Of a DNA stretch of 16,500 nucleotides, positions 1 to 8,475 are shown piece after piece; the first letter of the stretch is position 1, and each line of letters starts with the position of its first letter. Where the stretch lies: positions 1,258-17,757 of the forward strand of contig LT642441.1 of the NCBI GenBank assembly GCA_900128585.1. Direction: 5' to 3'. The position numbers were made by a program, and so were the translations under genes. This DNA comes from Stramenopiles sp. TOSAG23-3 (taxonomy: Eukaryota > Sar). Under the pieces are notes generated by a model, which worked only from the letters and a program-made list of their open reading frames with translations, was not told where the DNA came from and did no database searches.

Positions 1-408
1 AAAATAAAACAAAAAATTGGCTGTTATTTAAGTAATTAAAACCTCGAATGTTTAGTAGAGTTCAGTTCGCACTACATTAGTCTAATTTTAATTACTTAAT
101 ATAAAGATATTTATTCAAAATCGTCTTCTAATTTTTTCATTATGGATTCTTCTTTGCATTTTTTAAATTTATATTTTTAACACACACGATCAAATTCTAC
201 AAGGAGTGAGTAATAGGCCACTTGTAAATTATTTAATATTATACCTGTTAATTAAAAAATCAAGATAGGATTAGGGATGGATTTGTGATTTAAAATGAGA
301 GTCTTAAAACATACTAATCATATAAATATTTTTAAACACGTTCAAGATTTGTTACATAAGAGCATATATAATTTGTTTTTTTTATACCCTGTTATATATC
401 ATCTACGT
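1..408. other. AT-rich spacer at the window edge
   Basis: No reading frame of useful length. The stretch is strongly AT-rich and lies 3' of the JmjC gene, which ends at 409 on the minus strand. It holds a perfect 14-bp inverted repeat (28-41 with 86-99), listed separately. I see no tRNA or other RNA gene. Confidence 0.7.
28..99. repeat. 14-bp perfect inverted repeat with 44-nt spacer
   Basis: TTAAGTAATTAAAA at 28-41 is the exact reverse complement of TTTTAATTACTTAA at 86-99. The 44-nt spacer is less AT-biased than the arms. A transcript could fold into a long hairpin. The function is unknown: it could be a remnant of a small inverted-repeat element, a 3' structure, or chance in AT-rich DNA. 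Confidence 0.6.
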
Positions 409-2238
409 CTATGAATGTATTGATTTTATGTTCTGCGGCAACCTTAGTGTCATGTCTTCGCCTATTTGCCACGCCACTCCCACAGAACGTTTCAAATTAA
501 CCACAGCGTGTTTCCAGCCTGAAGGTATGAATAGAGTGTCCCCCGGCCTTTGGATCACTTCAAGGGGGGGTATAGGTAATTCCAGGTAAATTCTATTCAT
601 CCACTCCCTCATGTCCATTGCTCCGGGTCCGTGGTACGCGCCCGGGGGAAGTAAAAACCACTTCTTTAACCCATGCAACAGCACATTTGCTGCCGCACTA
701 TGTTCGTGAAAGTATGTATAGGTCCCGGCACTGCCCAAGTAAAATAAGGGAGAGTCATCGTCCTGCTGGTCGTTCTTTTGAAATGCAAACCTGTCGATGG
801 GAAAGAACTTTTCTATTTTCTTTCGGAGCTGCTTCACAAGCCTTGAATTTTTCACGGCCCCGAAAATATAGTCCATCCGCGTTGTGTTCTTCCCACGTTT
901 CAAACGCTCCATGTAGTCCGACACAGTTATCCGTTCCTGGAAGTAAAGTGCCTTCGCCTTCGCCGCCACGTCGCAATCCACCCTCATGTTCCTGCAATCT
1001 TCTACCCATTGGCGTGGAACAATATCGGCCGATGCGCTGACAGAGACGACGCTCGTGCCGATCATTTTGGGCAACCGTTTGAAATGCCACATGTTTCGTA
1101 ATTGTGTCTTGATCAGGTTTTTAAGAATTACGGGCTTCCCAACGTCGCAAAACATTGCCCAAAATTTCAACGGCGACCGAATCGTCTTTCTCTCTATATC
1201 ATATCGTTCGAACTGTATGTTTGGGAACAAACCCTCCATCAATTCTGTGTCAAAATTTTCTTTCACTGCCCGCGAGGAGATTTTTTCTGGTTTCCCAAAC
1301 AGTACCGTTCGTGCGTACGACGCCATGTACGAAGTTACATCGTCGCATTTCCCCGGTGGGACAGAGTTGTCGCACATTAACTTTAGCATTCTACGGTGGA
1401 CCCCGATAGCAAATGCAACATGCTCCTTCTTCGAGTCGTTTGGGGCGTTGGCTTCGAGTATGTAAGCTACATTGCGCATTAGGTCTACCCTGGAGATGTC
1501 CGCCTTGCCTCGGCCAATCGCAATGTCGGCAAAAGGCTTTGCCGTTTCGTACCACCGGAAATCCACAAGCTGCCTCAGAAACGTGTCCAGATCGTCGTCT
1601 GATAAATGGTCACGAACGGGTTCGGAAGTGTTTACGGCTTTCATAAGCAAAGCCTTGGCTTGTGCAATTTTTCCCTCTGCGTGGTACACCCATACTCGTT
1701 GAAGCAGTGCTGTGATATACCTCAATTGACCATCTACCCCGGTAAGGGTAGGATCCGGAAGGTCAGACTCTAAAATATACGCCTTTTGTGCCTTGACACG
1801 TTCCAACAACTTGGTCAACAGGTAAATGGAATCGCTGAATTTTCCGGAATTTGCTAGGCGCTGAGCAATCCCAGTGGCACGTTGCGCGGAAAGCTTTTGC
1901 AAATCGTCCTCGTTGCTCGCAAGCGCCACATCTAATGATTCATGCGCAAGAGAATTTGAACGGAGAAAAAAACCGCAATCGCCTAACGTTACCTGTTTCA
2001 GTGAAGGTTCGTGGACGTGCACGATGTCTCTTACACACCCCCGCGACACAACGTTTGGGTGCAAAAATATTCTCTGTTTTATCGAACGAATGTCCGTTGC
2101 GTCTATCGAGTATGGAAGTACGATTGATACGTGACCGCCTGAATCCGTACTGCTGGGGAATAAAATATCCACACGGCTTGACGAGGCCATGGCAAATAAA
2201 GCTGCAGAAAAGCTCGTGCAGAGTAATAACCCAACCAT
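409..2238 (-). CDS. Secretory-pathway JmjC/cupin_8 domain protein, JMJD8-like
   Basis: The product is 609 aa, read from the ATG at 2236-2238. The frame stays open upstream, but only to a TTG codon. This ATG opens a typical signal peptide (MVGLLLCTSFSAALFAMASS), so I chose it. Residues about 110-300 are helix-rich and TPR-like. Residues about 345-593 form a JmjC/cupin_8 fold, with an entry segment GKPVILKNLIK, a core at 511-530 (FHEHS, then GLKKWFLLPPG) and a closing PGDTLFIPSGWKHAVVNL around 566-582 with H577. The layout (HxH, then KxWFLxPP, then PLE, PGD, W-H-A, NL, SV) resembles JMJD8, an ER-lumen JmjC protein in animals. The usual HxD/E iron motif reads H511-E-H513. No KDEL-type ending is present. 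Stop is TAG. The family is well supported; the substrate and any enzymatic activity are unknown. Confidence 0.85.
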   Translation of the reverse strand: MVGLLLCTSFSAALFAMASSSRVDILFPSSTDSGGHVSIVLPYSIDATDIRSIKQRIFLHPNVVSRGCVRDIVHVHEPSLKQVTLGDCGFFLRSNSLAHESLDVALASNEDDLQKLSAQRATGIAQRLANSGKFSDSIYLLTKLLERVKAQKAYILESDLPDPTLTGVDGQLRYITALLQRVWVYHAEGKIAQAKALLMKAVNTSEPVRDHLSDDDLDTFLRQLVDFRWYETAKPFADIAIGRGKADISRVDLMRNVAYILEANAPNDSKKEHVAFAIGVHRRMLKLMCDNSVPPGKCDDVTSYMASYARTVLFGKPEKISSRAVKENFDTELMEGLFPNIQFERYDIERKTIRSPLKFWAMFCDVGKPVILKNLIKTQLRNMWHFKRLPKMIGTSVVSVSASADIVPRQWVEDCRNMRVDCDVAAKAKALYFQERITVSDYMERLKRGKNTTRMDYIFGAVKNSRLVKQLRKKIEKFFPIDRFAFQKNDQQDDDSPLFYLGSAGTYTYFHEHSAAANVLLHGLKKWFLLPPGAYHGPGAMDMREWMNRIYLELPIPPLEVIQRPGDTLFIPSGWKHAVVNLKRSVGVAWQIGEDMTLRLPQNIKSIHS

Positions 2239-2336
2239 TCTTTCTCCGTGCAAACACACCTTTCCCTTTTTTTCATTCGGTTTGTGAATGGACGTTTCAC
2301 ATGGCTGCGATTTTCTTCTTGAGAATAAATGCAAAC

Positions 2337-2353
2337 CATTTCACTGTGAAATG
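2337..2353. promoter_or_regulatory. 17-bp dyad ~100 bp upstream of the JmjC gene
   Basis: CATTTCA-CTG-TGAAATG is a perfect 7-bp inverted repeat around 3 bases. It sits about 100 bp upstream of the ATG at 2238, so it could be a factor-binding site or a 5'-leader hairpin. No known motif was recognised. Confidence 0.3.
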
Positions 2354-2727
2354 AGAACATGTTGACTAGGACGCACGCCTGACATGAATCTAATCGTTAC
2401 TCTCTACTCGTTAACTATTATTTTTAATTATATTTTTTCTACCCTCTTTGGTGGTGGTGGTGTATGTGGTGTATTAATATATAATAGTAAAATAAAAATA
2501 CTAGACTATACACACACAGGATTTAATAAACATTTTTGCCTTTATTATAAAAAATAATACAATTGGTAACAGCAGCAGCCAAATTGGTTTTGTTTCAATT
2601 TCCTTCACCATACCACTTTCTACTGCACTTATAAATACCAAGTACAAAGACAAACCGAACAATCAATTTAAGAATACTCTTTTTAGTCTTCGATGGAATT
2701 ATTAATGGAACAATTGTACTTTCAAAA

Positions 2728-2733
2728 TTTATT
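2728..2733 (-). terminator. Candidate poly(A) signal for the PC4 gene
   Basis: TTTATT on the plus strand reads AATAAA on the coding strand, 54 nt past the PC4 stop codon. The spacing suits a eukaryotic cleavage signal. AT-rich spacers produce this hexamer often, so the call is tentative. Confidence 0.3.
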
Positions 2734-2787
2734 ATCGTACATATAAAAGACTCCAAAACGGGCAAACAAACCCGAAGGTTGGTGTCC

Positions 2788-3315
2788 TTACGAGTTCGAA
2801 ACAGCGAGGTCGATAGAATCCACGAGCTGTTTTAGTTTCTCCCACTGTTCTCTAGTAAGCGATATCCCTTTCCTTCCAGGAGCCCATTCGCCGCCGTCTT
2901 TTTGATAATACTCTCGGATGTCCACTAATGTCTTGCCTCTGAACTCACGTACCGATACCTTTTTGGTCTTCGATAATTGAAACTCCCTTTGCACTTCTTC
3001 TTTAGGGGCATTTTTCACGGCAGCTGCGGCTGCAGCAGCTGCAGCCTGCTCCTTCAACATTTTTTTGAGCGCAGCTATTTCCGCCGCTTGCTTATCCACC
3101 AGTCCACTCGCGGCCGGCTGATTTATGACTGCCTCGGATCCTCCACCGGCAGGCGCCGCCGCCGGTGCCCCGCCCTCCTGTTTACGAATCTTAGAAGCCT
3201 GTTGAAAACCAGAATATGGGAGATCGTGCTTTTTTGACTTTGACGCTCGGTCATTTGTAGCGACCGCAGCAGAGGCTTCAGGAGCCTCCTCGAACGGGTC
3301 CTGCCAGTCGTCCAT
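2788..3315 (-). CDS. PC4/Sub1 family transcriptional coactivator
   Basis: The product is 175 aa from the ATG at 3313-3315, with stop TAA. Residues about 112-171 are a PC4 ssDNA-binding domain: FQLSKTKKVSVREFRGK, VDIREYYQKDG, then PGRKGISLTREQWEKLKQLV. All conserved blocks of the family are in order. PC4/Sub1 binds single-stranded and melted DNA in the nucleus and links activators to RNA polymerase II; it also acts in elongation and genome stability. The N-terminal ~110 residues are not part of the fold. They hold an acidic start (MDDWQDPFEE), a basic patch (SKSKKH), an Ala/Gly/Pro-rich stretch and a short helix AAEIAALKKMLKEQ followed by nine alanines. The usual domain is about 60-65 aa, so this N-terminal extension is long. 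It is preceded by a pyrimidine-rich flank. The identification is firm. Confidence 0.95.
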   Translation of the reverse strand: MDDWQDPFEEAPEASAAVATNDRASKSKKHDLPYSGFQQASKIRKQEGGAPAAAPAGGGSEAVINQPAASGLVDKQAAEIAALKKMLKEQAAAAAAAAAVKNAPKEEVQREFQLSKTKKVSVREFRGKTLVDIREYYQKDGGEWAPGRKGISLTREQWEKLKQLVDSIDLAVSNS

Positions 3316-3482
3316 TATTCAAACTATACCAAGGTAAAACGTGTGCTGCGTGCGTTGCTAAATGAAGCTAACTTCACTGTGCGTATCTTCCAGTTGCTTT
3401 TGATTGCAAAGACTTTTTTTTCTTCTTTCGCTTTCTTCTTTCCCCCTTTCTTTTATTGTGCAAGGATATGTTATATCTTTTC

Positions 3483-3494
3483 GACCCCTGGGTC
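3483..3494. promoter_or_regulatory. 12-bp GC-rich dyad upstream of the PC4 gene
   Basis: GACCC-CT-GGGTC is a perfect dyad in otherwise AT-rich DNA, about 170 bp upstream of the PC4 start codon. A dimeric factor site is possible; no factor is recognised. Confidence 0.3.
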
Positions 3495-3594
3495 AGACTT
3501 AAATTCTTTTTATGCTTCTTATTTGTACGTACAGTATAAATAGATACAGATGTATGTATTTTAAAGTGGGAAATAACAAATTCAATTCACCATA

Positions 3595-3648
3595 CTCTTC
3601 TTCTTCTTCGTCTCCTCGCTCCCTCTCCCTCCCTCCGTCGCCCCCTCC
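3595..3648. repeat. C/T-rich polypyrimidine tract
   Basis: About 54 bases are almost all C or T, beginning with a TTC repeat and turning into CCCT-rich sequence, with only a few G interruptions. It lies ~280-335 bp upstream of the PC4 start. It may be a promoter-associated microsatellite. Confidence 0.7.
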
Positions 3649-3810
3649 TAATGTCATTATATAATTACTTCTTTATTAGATTTAAGATTTATTTACAACT
3701 TCGATTTCTTCTATTTCCAATAATTTAAGGATTATTATATAATAATAAAGAAAGATGCTGTTCCTATGTTATTTTGTTGTTGAAAATTATTTTTTCCTGC
3801 ATTCAATAGT

Positions 3811-3833
3811 GTGTCCATCTATACACTGGACAC
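3811..3833 (-). terminator. Hairpin downstream of the SURNod19 gene
   Basis: GTGTCCA (3811-3817) and TGGACAC (3827-3833) form a perfect 7-bp stem with a 9-nt loop, about 107 nt past the stop codon of the SURNod19 gene. It could be a 3'-UTR structure. A role in termination is only a guess. Confidence 0.25.
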
Positions 3834-3939
3834 CATTGTAAAAATACTAATATATTTCATACTATGTGAGTACTTGGTGCATGTTCGATACCTTAGTTAA
3901 TTTAATATTCACAGCTACTCCACATAAAGCTGAATTCAA

Positions 3940-6258
3940 TTACGACACTGGCAACGATGCCAACAGCATTTGCGGAAGCGCCATTTCTCCATGGTGCCCA
4001 TATGTACTGTTTGTTGTTGCTTTCACGTACAATGGCACCCCCGACACAAGCGGTGGTTTCTCAAAACCTTCGCGATCTCCCCACAAGCATATGCGTTGAG
4101 CAATGTACCCAGCCTCGTCAAATTTATCCGCTTTGTTGCCCTTGCCGTGGTACGGGGTTTCTTTGCATATCAATTCTCCCGTTTTGTTGTTCCAAATTTC
4201 CAAGCTCAGGCAAGTCGGTGCGTGGCAATGGTAGTGAGCTGCAACAAAATGAAGGTCGGTTCCACCAGGGACTATGGTCCCTTCAATTTCATGAATGCAA
4301 TCTTTCGTAGGTGTCCCAGGCTTGCAACGCGGCACATCATACTCTCCCGTGTCGCCACCAATGCTCCATGTGATATCCCTTGCCACTGTGTGCGCTTTGA
4401 ATTCTTGAAAGTACAACCGAAATTTCATGTAGTACTCTAAGGGTTGATCCTGCCACGGGATCTCTTGGTCCGCGTCTAACAAATGCCAACCATGGTGGCA
4501 GGTACTCAGACCGCCCTCGTACGTGCGAATATCACAGGTTGGATTTCGGGAAGAAAAAATGGTTTCGCTTGGCACACATCGAAATGGGAACCCGATGACT
4601 TCGCCTGTTGGGAGGTACTCCAACGTGCCGGTTCCGTGGCCAAAGGGTGCTGCGGGGATGGAGCACAAACAAACGTTCTCATCGTTCGTCGGCCATAGCG
4701 TTATCACACCAACAGTCTTTGTCTTGTGGTACGACAACGCCGGTGAACTTCCGACTGCACTGATTAAATCGATCTTCAACTGCTTTGCATGAAACGTGTG
4801 ATGCTGTGGCGTAATGCCTTTCAGCCCTCGTGTCAGTTGCACCGTCCGGACGCCGTTCGAAACTTTCGAGGAAATAATTGAGAGCGAGTTTGAAATTTCT
4901 ACGCCCGGCAAATGATTTCCCATGACACGTTCGCTTACTTGGCCTTTTCCATCGACAATGATCGCATAGGGTGCATTTGCCATGGAAGTCGCGTCGAACC
5001 CGACGCCAAACCATACGCCTGCGGGACCGCTGAGAGTCATTTGCACTTGCGGTTCTTGGGCGTTGGCGCTGGAAACGGATAGGGTGAGGTCTGCCCCACC
5101 ACTCTTCATGAAACTTGCACTTCCGATTATATCGCTTATTCCAGAACCACAGCAGACGTTGCTGTCGTTGTTGTCATTAAACGTCACGGAGGCATGTGTG
5201 TTGTTCACTCTTGAAACTGTGCAGCCGGGAGGAACCGAAGAGGCGGACACTGCCGCCGTGGCAATGTTTAGCCCTTGTAAACTTGGCAACTGTTTCGCGT
5301 GCTCAAAACAATCTGCGGCATTGTCCAATGCAATTTTGCAGCGTGTCTGGCCCGCTGTTGGCGGCGTGCAATTGTAAATTTCGGGGGCAACCGAGTCGTT
5401 CCACCCACCGCCAGTGATGTGCTTGCGGATTCGGGTGGTCCTTGGGCACTCCAGGAGGCCAGAGTAGATAGCGTCCGGTCCGGACGTGGGCGCCAATGAA
5501 TTTTTCGGTGCCGGCCCCGGGACAAAGGGCGATCCTGTTAAGTTCATCTCGTCGCGGTTCCACGTGTCGATTTGCATCGGTGTGAACGACAAATGCGTTG
5601 GGCTATCGACAACTTGCGCAAATGGTGGCAAAAGCCCTTTGTATGTTTTTCGAAATTCACCACCGTTCGAATAGCCCCACGCCAGGCTTGTGGGCAATCC
5701 ACTTTTCGACGGTGTGTGCTCCACTGGCAATTTAACCCACCCTGGCTCTTCGCCTGGGTGCATAGTTTCCGGCCGGCGCGAGTCCCGCTTGACCCGCTCC
5801 ATTCGGCTGCCCTTGCCCAGCAGTTGTCCGCCGTAATGGTGGTTATAGGCAATATTGATGGGAACAGAAATGTCTTCATTTGGCAGCCGGCGGACTTGGT
5901 CCGCTTCTACGCCGACGACTGCAACGCCTTTGTCGTCGAACCGTTTGACCAGCTCCGGAGGGAGCTGAATGTCTGGCAGTGATTTCCAAAAAACCTCCGA
6001 ATAGGTTGATTTGATCGGCCCGAAGTAAAACTCAATGTGCTCTACCCCACCGGGGTAGTCTTTCCACTGCGTCGACCACGTCGCATGGGCACTTTGTTTT
6101 GGCGTTTTCTGCAATTTGTACCCACCCGTATTTAAATTATCGACCGTTTTGTTGACGTGGCGAATGTTCCCCTCTTTTAGCGGTATGAATCCCCTGGCAA
6201 GTGGAAGAACGACGAGGGCAAACACGCAAATAACAGAAGTGACACTGAAATGCGTCAT
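3940..6258 (-). CDS. Secreted SURNod19 domain protein with embedded DOMON domain
   Basis: The product is 772 aa from the ATG at 6256-6258. An upstream GTG is in frame, but this ATG opens a signal peptide (MTHFSVTSVICVFALVVLPL). The N-terminal part (about 65-240) looks like the start of a SURNod19 protein (VEHIEFYFGP, AYNHHYGG at 137-144). A Cys-rich module follows at about 270-375 (NAADCFEHA, PPGC, VTFN, CCG). A DOMON domain covers about 379-524 (GVWFGVGFDATSM), a fold that binds heme or sugar. The C-terminal SURNod19 region covers about 584-766 (HGWHLLDADQ, YYMKFRLYFQEF, HYHCH at 675-679, HHGEM at 755-759). Several N-x-S/T glycosylation sites fit secretion. SURNod19 is known from plant nodulation- and stress-induced genes with no settled activity. 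The His-His, His-x-His and Met pattern resembles copper type II monooxygenases (PHM/DBH); this is my inference. Stop is TAA. Confidence 0.85.
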   Translation of the reverse strand: MTHFSVTSVICVFALVVLPLARGFIPLKEGNIRHVNKTVDNLNTGGYKLQKTPKQSAHATWSTQWKDYPGGVEHIEFYFGPIKSTYSEVFWKSLPDIQLPPELVKRFDDKGVAVVGVEADQVRRLPNEDISVPINIAYNHHYGGQLLGKGSRMERVKRDSRRPETMHPGEEPGWVKLPVEHTPSKSGLPTSLAWGYSNGGEFRKTYKGLLPPFAQVVDSPTHLSFTPMQIDTWNRDEMNLTGSPFVPGPAPKNSLAPTSGPDAIYSGLLECPRTTRIRKHITGGGWNDSVAPEIYNCTPPTAGQTRCKIALDNAADCFEHAKQLPSLQGLNIATAAVSASSVPPGCTVSRVNNTHASVTFNDNNDSNVCCGSGISDIIGSASFMKSGGADLTLSVSSANAQEPQVQMTLSGPAGVWFGVGFDATSMANAPYAIIVDGKGQVSERVMGNHLPGVEISNSLSIISSKVSNGVRTVQLTRGLKGITPQHHTFHAKQLKIDLISAVGSSPALSYHKTKTVGVITLWPTNDENVCLCSIPAAPFGHGTGTLEYLPTGEVIGFPFRCVPSETIFSSRNPTCDIRTYEGGLSTCHHGWHLLDADQEIPWQDQPLEYYMKFRLYFQEFKAHTVARDITWSIGGDTGEYDVPRCKPGTPTKDCIHEIEGTIVPGGTDLHFVAAHYHCHAPTCLSLEIWNNKTGELICKETPYHGKGNKADKFDEAGYIAQRICLWGDREGFEKPPLVSGVPLYVKATTNSTYGHHGEMALPQMLLASLPVS

Positions 6259-6261
6259 TGT

Positions 6262-6277
6262 TGCGCGCGCACACACG
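6262..6277. repeat. Alternating purine-pyrimidine leader segment
   Basis: Sixteen bases alternate strictly between pyrimidine and purine (TGCGCGCGCACACACG), starting 4 bp upstream of the SURNod19 ATG. Such sequence is prone to form Z-DNA. It lies in the probable 5' leader. Confidence 0.5.
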
Positions 6278-6617
6278 ACGACGGGAAGATGAACGAACGG
6301 TGGAACGAATGAGGATGGAAATATGTGAGAAAAGAAAATAGACGACTATGTATTTGTGGATCATTCAACTAAACGAACGTTTGTAATTGAAGCGAGCTAT
6401 GGCTGCTGCTAGTTTGTTGAAGTACCGTAGTCATAAAGTTAGCAATTTGTTTTTTTCCACAGCACAGCAGTAGGAAGCACAGCAGGGGAGAGAAGGGAAC
6501 GAGAAGGAGCGAGAGAACATTTAAATATAATAAAATTAAATAAGTATACATTTATTGTATTCTTATATGTTTTCAACTCTATCAACCTATTCATTTGTTG
6601 TTGTTGTTACAGTATTA

Positions 6618-6647
6618 TACTGGTACCTGGGTACTGGGTACCAAGTA
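6618..6647. promoter_or_regulatory. Hairpin with two GGTACC palindromes
   Basis: TACTGGTACC (6618-6627) pairs with GGTACCAAGTA (6637-6647), leaving one bulged A and a 9-nt loop that itself carries GGTACT. Three GGTAC words occur within 30 bp of otherwise AT-rich DNA, about 360 bp upstream of the SURNod19 gene and 180 bp past the coiled-coil gene stop. The role is unknown. Confidence 0.35.
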
Positions 6648-6826
6648 CGAGGAATACCATCATCATCATCCTCCTAACTTTTTTTTGAAACAAATAATAA
6701 ATAAAAATTAAAAATATTTCAATGCGTTTGTCTACATATATACACAAGTGCAGTGTTCTCTCTCTATTTATCACCACACTTCATTTTCCTTGGGAAAACA
6801 TGATTAACCCCATCTCTCTTTAATAT

Positions 6827-7684
6827 TTACACACAGCCGAAGAAGACGCTTAAATTTTTAATCAACTGGCCCTTTCCGCGTTGAAGTGCAAGCTCTCTCG
6901 CAAGCGCATGGACGGGGTTGGGGTCCTCAGACGACGGGCTACAGTTCGCAACGATCCGTGCGGCTTCCTGCTCTTGTGCGAGCTTCAGACGGTCGTCGTC
7001 ACTGATTACACTGGATTTTTTGTCAAACGAGAGGCTGCTAACGTTTATCGGGAATGGTAAACCACCGCTACGCCGGGTGGACTCCTCGCTTGTTTTCATA
7101 AATTCATATTTTCGCAAGTGCATCATGTACAGTTCTTTCTCCAAATTGCGAATCGTTTCGGACAATGCTTGGCAGCGCAGGCTTTGCTTGTTGTACCGCT
7201 TTTCCCAGTCGCCCTTTTCCTCGACGGCTTTGGCCAGCTGCTTCAAGGACTCTCGGTTTGTGTTTGAGAACTTTTTCCCTAGGTTGATCTTCTCCTTTGT
7301 CACCTTCTCCAGCCGTTCTTCCAAGTCATGGTGAATGCGTTCGTACGAAAGCACTTGTTCCGACGTTCTTCGCAGCTGGTGCTGGAGGGAAGAGACCTCC
7401 ACTTTGTAATGCTCTAAATCTTCTTTGAAGTTGTCGTTTTGGCACCGTTCGAAAAAGGTCCTTTCCTCCTGGCTAATATAGCTTCCGGGCTTTTGGGTCT
7501 TCCGGTCGAAATCGTCTTCGCGAGGGGGGGAGGGGCGCACGGATTCGATGTGGTGCGGTGTGCGAACCGGAACATAATTATCCTGGACAAAAGACTGGTC
7601 GTATACACTGGACAAAATTGAGCTGCTATCTGTGTTTATTATCATCAGGTGGTTCCCTCGGTTTAAGCTCTCAGCCTTCAACAT
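6827..7684 (-). CDS. Coiled-coil protein of unknown function
   Basis: The product is 285 aa from the ATG at 7682-7684, with stop TAA. There is no signal peptide or membrane segment. The N-terminal ~65 residues are polar and Ser/Pro-rich. Residues about 70-200 are strongly charged with heptad-like hydrophobic spacing (for example LEERLEKVTKEKINLGKKF and LEKELYMMHLRKYEF), which predicts one long coiled coil. A polar linker follows (about 200-230), then a shorter Lys/Glu/Ala-rich helix (RLKLAQEQEAARIV) and a C-terminal helix LARELALQRGKGQLIKNL. This composition suits a cytoskeletal, centrosomal or ciliary scaffold, but coiled coils carry little family signal and I do not recognise the protein. 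It is transcribed divergently from the F-box/Kelch gene across a 1.6-kb spacer. It is real by length, start and composition contrast; its function is open. Confidence 0.8.
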   Translation of the reverse strand: MLKAESLNRGNHLMIINTDSSSILSSVYDQSFVQDNYVPVRTPHHIESVRPSPPREDDFDRKTQKPGSYISQEERTFFERCQNDNFKEDLEHYKVEVSSLQHQLRRTSEQVLSYERIHHDLEERLEKVTKEKINLGKKFSNTNRESLKQLAKAVEEKGDWEKRYNKQSLRCQALSETIRNLEKELYMMHLRKYEFMKTSEESTRRSGGLPFPINVSSLSFDKKSSVISDDDRLKLAQEQEAARIVANCSPSSEDPNPVHALARELALQRGKGQLIKNLSVFFGCV

Positions 7685-8390
7685 CGTTCTAACAAATGAA
7701 GTGAAGGTTTGCGAGAAGGAAAATTGCTGCTAGAGTTTAAATTGTTTCTACCTACAAGAACAGGAAACAAAACCCTAAAATTTGCGAAGAAGCACACTTC
7801 ACTCCGCAGACGCCTTTCCAGCTACTACTAATCCAACAGCGACACCCAAACACAAAACGAAAACAAAACGGCAAGAAAAAAATCTACGTGGTTGTTTTTG
7901 TGTTGGCTAGCACCTGTTTTATTTTTATTTATATTTGAATTTGTATATATACCCGGATTTACACATTACAAACTATACTTGATTTTGTGTCAAAAAAAAG
8001 AAAACCAAACGGAAGTGGTTTTCATTGCATGCACATAGTCATCATCGAAGAAGAATAAATAATATGATGATTAAAAAAAAATAATAAAAAATATACACTA
8101 ACTACTACTGAAATACTGTTGTACAACAGAAGAAGAGAATGAATCTTTTTTTCTCCTCCTCCTACCTGTTGTCTGGTACTTAATGGTGCGTGTTCGTTTT
8201 TTCCATTTTTTTTTTAAAGAAGAAGAAGTAAAAAAAAGTAGTATTATGATGCTCTGATTATATTACCTATAATAAAAATAAAATAAATAAAAAATAGACT
8301 TCTTTTCTTCTTATTATTCTATTTCTTATAATAAATAATAATAAAAAAAAAATAGAAGAATAAAAGATTAAATATATAAATATAACGGCA

Positions 8391-8426
8391 GAGGAGAAGA
8401 GGAGAAGAGGAGAAGAGGAGAAGAGA
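8391..8426 (+). repeat. Tandem GAGGAGAA octamer repeat
   Basis: Four perfect copies of GAGGAGAA plus a partial GAGA form a 36-bp homopurine block. It lies between the divergent genes. Homopurine mirror-like tracts can form triplex DNA; here the tract is short. Confidence 0.9.
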
Positions 8427-8475
8427 GTGAATAAAATAACAAAAAGAAAATATTCTTCACATAAATACGTAAGAG

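Larger units (their letters stand above)
2239..2787. other. Spacer between the JmjC gene and the PC4 gene
   Basis: This holds the 5' flank of the JmjC gene and the 3' flank of the PC4 gene, both minus strand. The first ~120 bases are of mixed composition; the rest is AT-rich with short TG/GGT runs near 2450-2470. A 7-bp-stem dyad (2337-2353) and a candidate poly(A) signal (2728-2733) are listed separately. No coding region is supported. Confidence 0.6.
3316..3939. other. Spacer between the PC4 gene and the SURNod19 gene
   Basis: This is the 5' flank of the PC4 gene and the 3' flank of the SURNod19 gene. It contains a pyrimidine-rich patch at about 3411-3456, a 12-bp GC dyad at 3483-3494, a longer C/T tract at 3595-3648, a 14-bp AT palindrome at 3732-3745 and a 7-bp hairpin at 3811-3833. 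No gene is supported. Confidence 0.6.
6259..6826. other. Spacer between the SURNod19 gene and the coiled-coil gene
   Basis: This is the 5' flank of the SURNod19 gene and the 3' flank of the coiled-coil gene. It holds an alternating GC/AC stretch next to the start codon (6262-6277), a purine-rich patch at about 6473-6515, a TTG triplet run at about 6595-6608, a GGTACC-containing hairpin (6618-6647) and CAT/ATC triplets at about 6658-6670. No coding region is supported. Confidence 0.6.

Noticed and set aside
618-1040. Plus-strand frames opposite the JmjC gene
   Set aside because: They lie antisense to the conserved JmjC core and lack recognisable features.
3732-3745. 14-bp AT palindrome TTATTATATAATAA
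   Set aside because: It consists only of A and T in very AT-rich DNA, so it is not distinguishable from chance.
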